A stretch of DNA of 64,000 nucleotides, taken from Planctomycetota bacterium (GTDB taxonomy: Bacteria; Planctomycetota; MHYJ01; WSZJ01; JACPWG01). The notes beneath the pieces are model-generated. The model ran no database searches. It had not been told where the DNA came from and saw only the letters and a list, made by a program, of their open reading frames with translations. The stretch is from assembly GCA_016197205.1 (NCBI GenBank), contig JACPWG010000185.1, positions 124,001 to 188,000 of the forward strand, given 5' to 3'. This document shows, piece after piece, positions 44,900 to 52,093 of the stretch. Each line of letters begins with the position of its first letter. Positions within the stretch are counted from its first letter, which is position 1. A program made the translations under genes and the position numbers.

Positions 44900-45871
44900 T
44901 TACGAGCATCCGGGGACGGTCATGGAATTCAGGGCATGGTTCAAATTCGGGTCAGACTGCACGAAGGGCTCGTATCCGTAGGGGCACGGCGTTGCCGTGC
45001 CCGCGAGGCGAGTGGCCGTATTCAGACTTGCGCAACGGCATCGGCATTTTCCGGGTGATCCAACTGCCGATGACGATTTTGCGAGATCGACTGCGACGTC
45101 CGCTCGCCAGGTCGCCACGCGGTCGGCAAGCAGTACCAGGTCCACGCGCCGCACCCGCGACAGAAAGTCCGGGTCCTCCAGCGCGAGCTTCACGCGCGGG
45201 TCCGACCCCACGGCGAAGAGCGCAAGCCGCGACCCCCGCGCCGCCTGCCCCGCTTGTTCGACGAGCGACAGGTCCTCCCACAACGGTCGCATCGGTTCGC
45301 TCTCCGCCACCGCCCGCACTTCCGGGATTTCGTAGACGAGCTTCGCCTCCGCGGGCGTCAGGTCCGCCAGCGTTCGCACGGCGCGCACGGTGGCGATCGG
45401 CCCGTCGAGCCAGTTCGCCCCCGAGCCGGCACCGGACGCCGCCGAGGCCCCGGCCGCGGCCGTTCGCGGTGCAGCAGCAGCCGCGGCGGCCTGTGTGCGG
45501 GCGCCCGGCCCCTCGCCCGCCGGCATCGTCGCCCCGATGAACCACACGACAACCGCCGCCTGCCCCACGCCGAGACCTGCGCCCAGCCAGCGATCACCGC
45601 GCATTCGCACGTTGCCCACTCCGCGGCGCCCGGCCCAGCGCACGAACCCGCGCACCGCCCACCGCGCGCCCCACGCGGCGCACGCGAAGGCCAGGAGCAC
45701 CGCCCCCGCCTGCTCGAAGAGCGTCCTTCCGACGCGCGCCGCCAGGACGACGCACGCGGCGCAGGCCCCCACCATGGCCGTGAAGGTCAGGAAGAGGCTT
45801 CGCCGCGCGCCCAAGCCGAAGCCAAGCGCCGCCAGAGCCAGGACGAGGGCGCCGGCCCACAGGTAGCTCAC
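44900..45871 (-). CDS. CvpA-like membrane protein with a repeat-derived C-terminal tail
   Basis: 323 residues from GTG 45871, which overlaps the upstream stop (GTGA). Four membrane helices at the N terminus (VSYLWAGALVLALAALGFGLG; LFLTFTAMVGACAACVVLA; LFEQAGAVLLAFACAAWGA; WLGAGLGVGQAAVVVWFIG) resemble CvpA/colicin V production proteins. An Ala-rich linker and a soluble helical domain (LTPAEAKLVYEIPEVRAVAE) follow. The last ~45 residues are encoded over a GTAGGGGC hairpin element and look unrelated, so the native C terminus was probably altered. Confidence 0.6.
   Translation of the reverse strand: MSYLWAGALVLALAALGFGLGARRSLFLTFTAMVGACAACVVLAARVGRTLFEQAGAVLLAFACAAWGARWAVRGFVRWAGRRGVGNVRMRGDRWLGAGLGVGQAAVVVWFIGATMPAGEGPGARTQAAAAAAAPRTAAAGASAASGAGSGANWLDGPIATVRAVRTLADLTPAEAKLVYEIPEVRAVAESEPMRPLWEDLSLVEQAGQAARGSRLALFAVGSDPRVKLALEDPDFLSRVRRVDLVLLADRVATWRADVAVDLAKSSSAVGSPGKCRCRCASLNTATRLAGTATPCPYGYEPFVQSDPNLNHALNSMTVPGCS
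44978..45002. repeat. GTAGGGGC hairpin (R5-related) in the CvpA-like gene
   Basis: GGGCACGGC-GTT-GCCGTGCCC forms a 9-bp perfect stem. It is related to the element at 33593-33684 and falls inside the 3' end of the open frame. Confidence 0.75.
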
Positions 45872-48216
45872 TTTTGGCTCGCCTCCTCGGGCAGGTCTTC
45901 GAGAAATAGCCACTGCCGCTCCAGGTCCAGCCCCTCCTTGCGCACGGTCGCCGAGGCCATCGCCCGGTGCACGCGCGCGACGCCCACGAGCGTGGCTGCA
46001 AAGGTCCGCATCTGCCCCAGCTCCTCCCTGTCCTTGGCCGTCAGCTTCGGCCCCTGCACGGCCTCGACCTGCGCGAAGATCCCTTCGGAGGTCGCGCGCA
46101 AGACCTCCGTGAGCCGGTCGCCGTCCACGAACGTCACGGCATGCGCCCCGGGTTCGAGGACGACGCCCATCTTCCGGTGCAGGTCGGAGCCGGCGATGTT
46201 CGGCGCGGCGCCCGACGCGGTCGCCCGCAGCTTGGCGGAAAGGGCGTACGAGCTGGAGAGGACGAGGTCTTTCCCAAGGACGAAGAGATGGGGTTCGAAG
46301 CCGGCGGCAATGGACTTCGATAAGTCGAGGGCGTAGACGGTCACGCCGTCGACCTCTTTTTTCTCGAACGTGGGCGGGGCCGGCGGCGCGGGCGCGTTCG
46401 GCCGCCGGCTGCCGGCGCCTCCCTGCAGGAAGCCGGCGAGGGCGGGAAGCAGGTTCTGGACGCCGCGGATGGCCGCGTCCGGGTCGTCGCTGGCGACGGC
46501 GATCGCGCCGCTCGGGATGGGGAGGTCCTTGATCTCCGCGTCGGGGGCGTGGACGGTGAGCGGGACGGCGGCGCCGAGGATCCCGGTCATCCGGCCGCGG
46601 AAGTGCGGCGCGAGGTCGGTGTTGATCGGGTCCAGGATGGCCGCGCAGGCCGCTCGCCGCTCCTTGATCATGTCGGCATAGCGCGGGTCGCGGCCCAGGC
46701 GCGGGTCGGTCCGGACCTGCTTCTCGAGGTCGTCGGTCTGCGCGTTCATGCCCGCGACCACGTTCCGAAGCTGCGCCCAGAGGTAGTCCCAGGAGGTTTC
46801 GTGGATCGCCGTGTAGCCGACCGCGTCCGCCGGGACGAGCCGGGCCAGCCCCGGGTCGCCCGCGGGCAGGGCCGGTGCGCCGGCTGCGAGGTACGAGCGG
46901 CGTTCCACCTTGATGCCCTGGTGCAGGTGCTGCAGGGCCTCGATGCGCACGTACTCGGGCTGTGTCGTCTGGGGCTCGAGCGACTCGCGCATCTGCTGGA
47001 GCGTGCCGAGGGTAGAGGCCGGAATGCCGAGAAGCGGGAGCCGCGCCGGATTTTCGAGTTGCTTGAGGAGCGGCACCACGCGCTCGCGCAGCGCGTTCTG
47101 CCCATGGACGAGGTCGAGGAAGGAAAGGCCGGTCGTTGCCGGTTGCACCTGCTCGCGCAGGTACTTGAAGCTTTCCCCGTCGGCGAGGTTCTTGCCCGCC
47201 CCTTTGGCGTCGAACAGGGTCGCTGCGGCGCGCAGGAGGGCGTCGTCGGGTCCGAAGGCGACGACGAAGTATTCGCCGAGGAAGCCGAAGTGGAGGGTGA
47301 GACTCTTCGCGCAGAGGGCCTTGGCAAGCTCCGCGACGGCCTCGGGCGGACCGGGGACCTCGGCCATGCGTTCCTGCAGTTCCTCCTCGCGTACGCGGTC
47401 GCCGATTTTGAAGGAAAAGCGGTGGAAGGCGTGAGAGCCGAGTTCGATTTTCGCGTACAGCTTGTCGAAGGTGATCGGGACGGCGCTGGTGGGGACGGGT
47501 GGGAGGCCGGCGGCCTCGGCGTTGCCGTCGCCGTCGGCGCGGGCCTTGGCGGCCTCGTCCACGGCCTTCTTCGCCTTTTCGATGAGCTTGTAGACGAGGG
47601 CGTCGAACTTGGCGGGGTCGGGGACGCGGGCGGCCAGGAGGACGGAGGGGAGGTTGGCGCGGCGGACGGACTCGACCCAGCCGGGGACGAGCGTGGCGCG
47701 CCACTGGGAGAGCTCCTCGTCTTCGCTGGTCCCCGGGGGCGCGGCGCCGGGGGGCAGGATGAGGCCGGCGTACAGGGCGGCCGCAGCGAGGTTGGCGCCG
47801 TTCACCGACGCATCGCCGCCGACGGCCATGCACACCTCCTCGTCGAAGGCGTCGGCGAGGGCGTCGAGGGTCTCCTGGACCTCGGGCGGCATCTTGGCCT
47901 TCTCCGGTTCGACTTCTTTTTTGAAGGCCGCATCGATTTTTTTTGCCTCTTCCGTGTCCATCACCTGGTGATAGGCGCGGGAGTCGCGGACCGTGCGCCA
48001 GAGGGCGCCGGCGTGGAGGAGGGCGAAGTAGCCTTCGCAGTCGTCGGGGAGGAAGCGGCTGAACCCGAGGAGTGCGCTCTTCTGACCCGAGGAGAGGGGT
48101 TCCTGGGGGACCCAGCCGAGGAGTCTGGCCGGGGAGAGGAAGTGGCGGACGAGGAAGATGCCGGCGACGAGCACGGTGGCGGCGACCGCGGCGCCGATGA
48201 GGAGCTTTTTCTGCAT
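45868..48216 (-). CDS. Large exported or anchored protein of unknown function
   Basis: 782 residues from ATG 48216 (GGGGGACGG upstream). An N-terminal anchor is about 4-24 (KLLIGAAVAATVLVAGIFLV). The mature part has two related halves built of alternating alpha/beta segments and phrases such as LVPADAVGYTAIHETSWDY and FLPDDCEGYFALLHAG, reminiscent of DUF3352-type secreted proteins of Planctomycetes. It has no catalytic motif. It overlaps the CvpA-like gene by 4 bp, so both are probably co-expressed. T8 (47937-47944) and T6 runs encode Lys-Lys. Confidence 0.6.
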   Translation of the reverse strand: MQKKLLIGAAVAATVLVAGIFLVRHFLSPARLLGWVPQEPLSSGQKSALLGFSRFLPDDCEGYFALLHAGALWRTVRDSRAYHQVMDTEEAKKIDAAFKKEVEPEKAKMPPEVQETLDALADAFDEEVCMAVGGDASVNGANLAAAALYAGLILPPGAAPPGTSEDEELSQWRATLVPGWVESVRRANLPSVLLAARVPDPAKFDALVYKLIEKAKKAVDEAAKARADGDGNAEAAGLPPVPTSAVPITFDKLYAKIELGSHAFHRFSFKIGDRVREEELQERMAEVPGPPEAVAELAKALCAKSLTLHFGFLGEYFVVAFGPDDALLRAAATLFDAKGAGKNLADGESFKYLREQVQPATTGLSFLDLVHGQNALRERVVPLLKQLENPARLPLLGIPASTLGTLQQMRESLEPQTTQPEYVRIEALQHLHQGIKVERRSYLAAGAPALPAGDPGLARLVPADAVGYTAIHETSWDYLWAQLRNVVAGMNAQTDDLEKQVRTDPRLGRDPRYADMIKERRAACAAILDPINTDLAPHFRGRMTGILGAAVPLTVHAPDAEIKDLPIPSGAIAVASDDPDAAIRGVQNLLPALAGFLQGGAGSRRPNAPAPPAPPTFEKKEVDGVTVYALDLSKSIAAGFEPHLFVLGKDLVLSSSYALSAKLRATASGAAPNIAGSDLHRKMGVVLEPGAHAVTFVDGDRLTEVLRATSEGIFAQVEAVQGPKLTAKDREELGQMRTFAATLVGVARVHRAMASATVRKEGLDLERQWLFLEDLPEEASQK

Positions 48217-48365
48217 GAACCGTCCCCCTGTCAGCAAGGCCGTGCGAAACCGCGATGAGCGGATTGTAGCCGGGGCGAAGGCTCGGAAGCAAGACCTGGT
48301 GTGACCATTCCTTGGGAGGGTCGTTTCGCCACGGAGACACGGACTCACCGAGACACGGAGGACGC

Positions 48366-48572
48366 ACGGAGAGGCTGATGCATCCGGAGGCGGTCTTCCG
48401 GGGAGCCCCGGTGTCACGGTGGTGAACCGTCACCGGCACGCTTCGGGCGCTTGCCTACGCCGCCCGCCTCCCTCCCCGCTACTGCGGCAGGTACTTCTCG
48501 AACAGCGTCTTGTTCGTGGCGCAGAGGTAGGCGTCCTCGGCCCGGATCACGCCCTGCTGCAAGTAGTCCAGC
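48366..48572. repeat. 207-bp direct repeat, copy A
   Basis: Matches 50811-51017 over the full 207 bp. Differences are concentrated in the first 75 bases, and the last ~95 bases are identical. The matched part includes the last 31 codons of pilT and its 3' flank. Confidence 0.9.
48479..48572 (-). pseudogene. Duplicated 3' end of pilT
   Basis: Encodes the last ~30 residues of the PilT at 50924, ending KTLFEKYLPQ-stop, with no upstream pilT sequence and no start. It is a by-product of the 207-bp duplication. Confidence 0.88.
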
Positions 48573-48693
48573 GCAGTGGGCCCGGCACCCGCGGCGCGCG
48601 TGACGAGGCCCTGCATCCGCCGCCAACCCCTCGCTCTGGCCGAGTAGAAGCCATCGCAGGGAGTTCATACCCGCACCTGCCCGGACCTCCGGG

Positions 48694-49983
48694 CTACAGA
48701 CAGGACCATGGCAAGGCCGTTACCCGGTCGGCGATTTCCAGGGGCACGGACGTGCGGCAGATGACGTATCCGTGCGCTGCGGCCTTGGGGTGGTCCTCCA
48801 GAAAGGCCAGGAGGTGGCGCGCGTCCGCGTGCGTCGGATGGTCAGTCCACTTCACCTCGATGGGAATGTAGCGGCCGTCCCGCTCCACGATGAAGTCCAC
48901 CTCGGCGCCGGCCTTCGTCCGGAAGTAGTTCAGCCGACCGGACTCCAGGTAGCCCAGGCGTTTCCACAATTCGATGCCGACCCACTGCTCGAAGAGCGGG
49001 CCCGGATTCGCGCTGACCGCGTCCGGCGAGAGCGGGAGACGCGCCGTCGCGTTGCGCACGCCGAGATCGAAAAAAAGAAAGCGTTCGGTGGAGAGCAGGT
49101 TCTTGCGCGGGCTGCCCGAAAATGCGGTGACGCGAAAGCCCAGGAACATGTCCTCCAGCAACTGATAGTAGTTCTTGATCGTGGGGACGGAGACGCCCGC
49201 CTCCTGGGAGAGCGCGGAGTAGTTCAGGATGTGGCCCGACTCGGCCGCCGCGAGCTGGAGGAATCGGGCGAACGCTCCCCAGTCCTTGATCAAGGCCTCG
49301 CGCCGCAGCTCCTCTTCCAGGTGAACCATCGCGTATGCGCGCAAGAGGTCCGGGCGGTCTTCGGGCCCGGCGGTGGCCACGCCCGGCAGGTCGCCGAAGA
49401 GCAGGCGCTCGACGAGCGGGCTCGGTGGGAAGTGTGGCGATGCGGGGGGAGGCCGCGGCCGGCCACGGGCGGAGGCGGGGGCGGATCCGGCAGGAGCGGA
49501 CAGGGGCAGTGGAGGGTCCACGCGCAGGGTCGACGTCTCCCCGGCGGGTACGGGTCGTTCGGCCAGGACGAGGGGATACAGGTGGTGCAGGAAGGATCGA
49601 CCGGGGAGGAGGTTGGCGCCGGTCCGGCGCAGCTTGCGCGCCGAGCTGCCGCACAGGACGAATCGCCAGCGCTGCTTGTCGGAGTCGTAGAGGTGTTGGA
49701 CGGCGTCGAACAGGGCGGGGACGTTTTGTGCCTCGTCCACGACGACGACCGTCGGCCCCTCGGAGGTGGGGAGGGCCCGGCAGAGGCCGACGAGCCGATC
49801 CGGGTCGCGCAGGAATTCCGAGCGCTCGGCGGGCCGGGCGAGGTCGATCCAGACCGCCGGCTCGGGCAGGACCTGCCGCAGCAGGGTCGACTTGCCGGTC
49901 TGGCGCGCGCCGAACACCAAGTGGACGTAGGGCGTCGCGAGCTTCTTCCGCCAGACCGGCTCGATCCAACGACCAAACAGCAT
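48694..49983 (-). CDS. AAA ATPase with DUF4143 domain
   Basis: 429 residues. Walker A GARQTGKS is near 27-34, Walker B is VVVVDEAQNVP, and sensor 1 lies in FVLCGSSARKLRR. This AAA_14 domain is followed by a DUF4143 C terminus (LEEELRREALIKDWGAFARFL, GVSVPTIKNYYQLLEDMF) and an Mrr-like end (NYFRTKAGAEVDFIVERDG, IPIEVKWTD) with nuclease-like Asp/Glu/Lys residues. These proteins are common near mobile or toxin-antitoxin loci; their activity is unclear. A Pro/Ala-rich insertion lies at about 150-190. It sits inside the segment bounded by the 207-bp repeats. Confidence 0.88.
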   Translation of the reverse strand: MLFGRWIEPVWRKKLATPYVHLVFGARQTGKSTLLRQVLPEPAVWIDLARPAERSEFLRDPDRLVGLCRALPTSEGPTVVVVDEAQNVPALFDAVQHLYDSDKQRWRFVLCGSSARKLRRTGANLLPGRSFLHHLYPLVLAERPVPAGETSTLRVDPPLPLSAPAGSAPASARGRPRPPPASPHFPPSPLVERLLFGDLPGVATAGPEDRPDLLRAYAMVHLEEELRREALIKDWGAFARFLQLAAAESGHILNYSALSQEAGVSVPTIKNYYQLLEDMFLGFRVTAFSGSPRKNLLSTERFLFFDLGVRNATARLPLSPDAVSANPGPLFEQWVGIELWKRLGYLESGRLNYFRTKAGAEVDFIVERDGRYIPIEVKWTDHPTHADARHLLAFLEDHPKAAAHGYVICRTSVPLEIADRVTALPWSCL

Positions 49984-49984
49984 G

Positions 49985-50019
49985 TTGACTTTATATCAGG
50001 ACGACGAATCTAAAGTCAA
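49985..50019 (-). promoter_or_regulatory. Inverted repeat TTGACTTTA/TAAAGTCAA with promoter-like elements
   Basis: 9-bp exact arms (49985-49993 and 50011-50019) separated by 17 bp. On the minus strand TTGACT (50019-50014) and TATAAA (49995-49990) are 18 bp apart and end seven bases before the ATPase ATG, which suggests a nearly leaderless transcript. The symmetry also gives a promoter-like pair on the plus strand and a possible operator. Confidence 0.55.
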
Positions 50020-50080
50020 GTGTGCGGTTGGTCGCGCACTGGAAAAAGTCAAACCTGGGATCCCGTTCAGGCGACGGCTT

Positions 50081-50347
50081 TCACGTTTTTACAGGCTTAC
50101 CGCACTTCGGGCAGGTTGACGAAAGACCCTTGCGGTCCTGAGGCGCCTTCCAACGGTTGCCGCAGTGCGGACAGGATGCCTAGCGAAGAATCCGTGGAGC
50201 GCCCGAAGAGCCGGAAGCCTGCTTCCTCCTGGCTTTCCTCTGGCAGCCGATCGAACAGAAGCCTTCCAGGGTCGGGCCTGCCATCCCCCTCACGAAGATC
50301 TGGCCGCAACCGGAGCACACTCCCTGGTCCGGCGCGAGCTTTTCTAT
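50081..50347 (-). pseudogene. Two-zinc-ribbon protein interrupted by a stop codon
   Basis: In one frame, CSGCGQIFVRGMAGPTLEGF...C-S-I-G-C is followed by TAG (50182-50180) and then, in the same frame, CPHCGNRWKAPQDRKGL...CPKCGKPVKT and TGA. Both halves have clear C-x2-C knuckles. No start codon is evident after the upstream TGA at 50350. It is likely a decayed short zinc-ribbon gene. Confidence 0.6.
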
Positions 50348-50810
50348 TCAACAAGCCGAAGTGAAGCCAAAACCGATCTCCCCGTGCGTTGCCGGAGATC
50401 ATCGCCGGTAGAGGACGGTGGACTCAGCGCCCGGCCTCTGCGTCTCCGCGTCTCTGTGTAAAAGTTTCGCATTCGCCCCACGCGCCGGGTCGAATTCAAA
50501 TTGCAAAAAGTCAAATTTCAAATTTCAAATTTCGCCCGCGTCTAGCTGGGACGCGGAGCCATGATCTAGCCATTTGCCGCCGTCGGTCGAGTTTAGCCTC
50601 AGTTCGGGTTGTTGTTTCTATTGCCTGCGCCTTGACGTGGGAGACGATCCATTCCAGGAGTCTCGGGGGAGCCATCGACAACGCCTGGAATAGCCCCTGG
50701 CTGGCGGGACCGTGTCTTCCAGGAGAAGGCACAGTGCGCCTCACCGCGCAGGGGGCTCGACGCATCGCTACCCTCCGGTGAAACGTGAAGACCTGACCCC
50801 TGCTACGCGG

Positions 50811-51017
50811 ACGGAGAGGCTGGTGAAGCCGGAGGCGGTCTTTCGGGAAGCCTCGGGGTCTCGGTGGTGAACCGTCACCGGAACGCTTCGGGCGCTTGCC
50901 TACGCCGCCCGCCTCCCTCCGCGCTACTGCGGCAGGTACTTCTCGAACAGCGTCTTGTTCGTGGCGCAGAGGTAGGCGTCCTCGGCCCGGATCACGCCCT
51001 GCTGCAAGTAGTCCAGC
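50811..51017. repeat. 207-bp direct repeat, copy B (native pilT 3' end)
   Basis: Pairs with 48366-48572. This copy continues into the intact pilT gene, so it is the original. Confidence 0.9.
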
Positions 51018-52045
51018 ATCCCCCGGTCCATGCTCTGCATGCCGTCGGCCCGCCCGCCTTCGATGATGCTCTGGATCTTCGCCGTATTCCCCTCCCGGAT
51101 CACGTTGCCCAGGCCGGAGGAGGCCGTCAGGATCTCGTTCACCGCCAGCCGCCCTTTCCCGTTCGTGGTCTGGAGCAGGATCTGGCAGACCACGGCCCGC
51201 AGCACCTCCGCGAGCACCCCGCGCACCTGCGGCTGCTGTTCGGGCGGGTAGACGTCGATGATCCGGTCGATCGTCGTCGGCGCGCTGTTCGTGTGCAGCG
51301 TCCCGAAGACCAGCATGCCCGCCTCCGCCGCCGTCAGCGCCAGGGAGATCGTCTCCAGGTCCCGCATCTCGCCGATCAGCACGATGTCCGGGTCCTGCCG
51401 CAGGGAGGCCTTCAGCGCCCGCGCGAACGACTTCGTGTGCGAGTCCACTTCGCGCTGCCGGAGGATCGACTGCTTGTTCGGGTGCACGAACTCCAGCGGG
51501 TCTTCGATGGTGATGATGTGCCGCTTCTGCGTCGAGTTGACGTGGTCGATCATCGCCGCGAGCGTGGTGGATTTGCCCGAGCCGGTCGCGCCGGTCACCA
51601 GGACCAGCCCGTGGCGAAGCTCTGCGATCGAGCGGACGACCGGCGGGAGATTCAGCTCGGCGATGGTCTTGATCTTCTCCGGGATGATCCGGAACACCGC
51701 GCCGGGACCGCAGTTTTGCTGGAAGTAGTTGCAGCGGAAGCGCGCCACGCCCGGGAGGCTGTAGGCGAAGTCCGTATCGTGCGTCTCGTCGTATTGCCGG
51801 AGGCGCACGGGCGGGCAGATCTCCCGCAGGTAGGCCATGCAGGCCTGGCGGGTGAGGGCCGCGTGCTCCGCCACGTCCTCCAGGTCGCCGTGGATGCGGA
51901 GCTTCGGCGGCTGCCCCGCGGCCAGGTGCAGGTCGGAGGCGCCCGAGGCCTTGAGCAGGCGGAGGAGACCGTCGACTTTGGCCACGCCGGGGACCGCTCC
52001 ACTGGCGAAAAAAAAGCGGATCGAAAGGAGCCGGCCCGGCGCCAC
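50924..52045 (-). CDS. pilT: Twitching-motility/pilus-retraction ATPase PilT
   Basis: 373 residues as drawn. A GTG at 51985 (GGAG upstream, product beginning VAKVDGLLRLL) is a good alternative start that removes an odd hydrophobic N terminus containing a T8-encoded Phe-Phe-Phe. Walker A is GATGSGKS (152-159 in the long form); the Asp box is IITIEDPLEFVH; Walker B is DPDIVLIGEMRD; the His box is FGTLHTNSAPTTIDRIIDV. PilT powers type IV pilus retraction from the cytoplasmic side. It is followed upstream on the same strand by a second PilT-family ATPase. No other pilus genes are in the window. Confidence 0.92.
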   Translation of the reverse strand: MAPGRLLSIRFFFASGAVPGVAKVDGLLRLLKASGASDLHLAAGQPPKLRIHGDLEDVAEHAALTRQACMAYLREICPPVRLRQYDETHDTDFAYSLPGVARFRCNYFQQNCGPGAVFRIIPEKIKTIAELNLPPVVRSIAELRHGLVLVTGATGSGKSTTLAAMIDHVNSTQKRHIITIEDPLEFVHPNKQSILRQREVDSHTKSFARALKASLRQDPDIVLIGEMRDLETISLALTAAEAGMLVFGTLHTNSAPTTIDRIIDVYPPEQQPQVRGVLAEVLRAVVCQILLQTTNGKGRLAVNEILTASSGLGNVIREGNTAKIQSIIEGGRADGMQSMDRGMLDYLQQGVIRAEDAYLCATNKTLFEKYLPQ

Positions 52046-52093
52046 GGACGCGGAGGGAAAACGACGGCCCGCGGCACGCGGCCGGCGCTGTCG

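Larger units (their letters stand above)
48217..48693. other. Intergenic region, 477 bp, with repeat R6 and a pilT-derived duplication
   Basis: It carries a CCACGGAGACACGGA-type repeat (48330-48374, family R6, related copies near 11266, 35545 and 50436). Directly after it is the 207-bp duplication listed separately. No intact gene is seen. Confidence 0.7.
49984..50923. other. Intergenic region, 940 bp, with decayed and repeat sequences
   Basis: Contents in order: the promoter-like inverted repeat, a broken zinc-ribbon gene (50081-50347), GCGTCTCCGCGTCTCTGTGT (50436-50460, family R6 complement), an A/T-rich (AAATTTC)n patch (about 50505-50535), and the second 207-bp repeat from 50811. From 50540 to 50800 nothing is recognised. 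Confidence 0.6.

Noticed and set aside
44815-44960. Possible tRNA T-arm (GGTTCAAAT)
   Set aside because: No acceptor, D-arm or anticodon stem fits around it.
50097-50402. 101-residue frame on the minus strand
   Set aside because: A different frame of the same DNA contains clear paired Cys knuckles, so this frame is a shadow.
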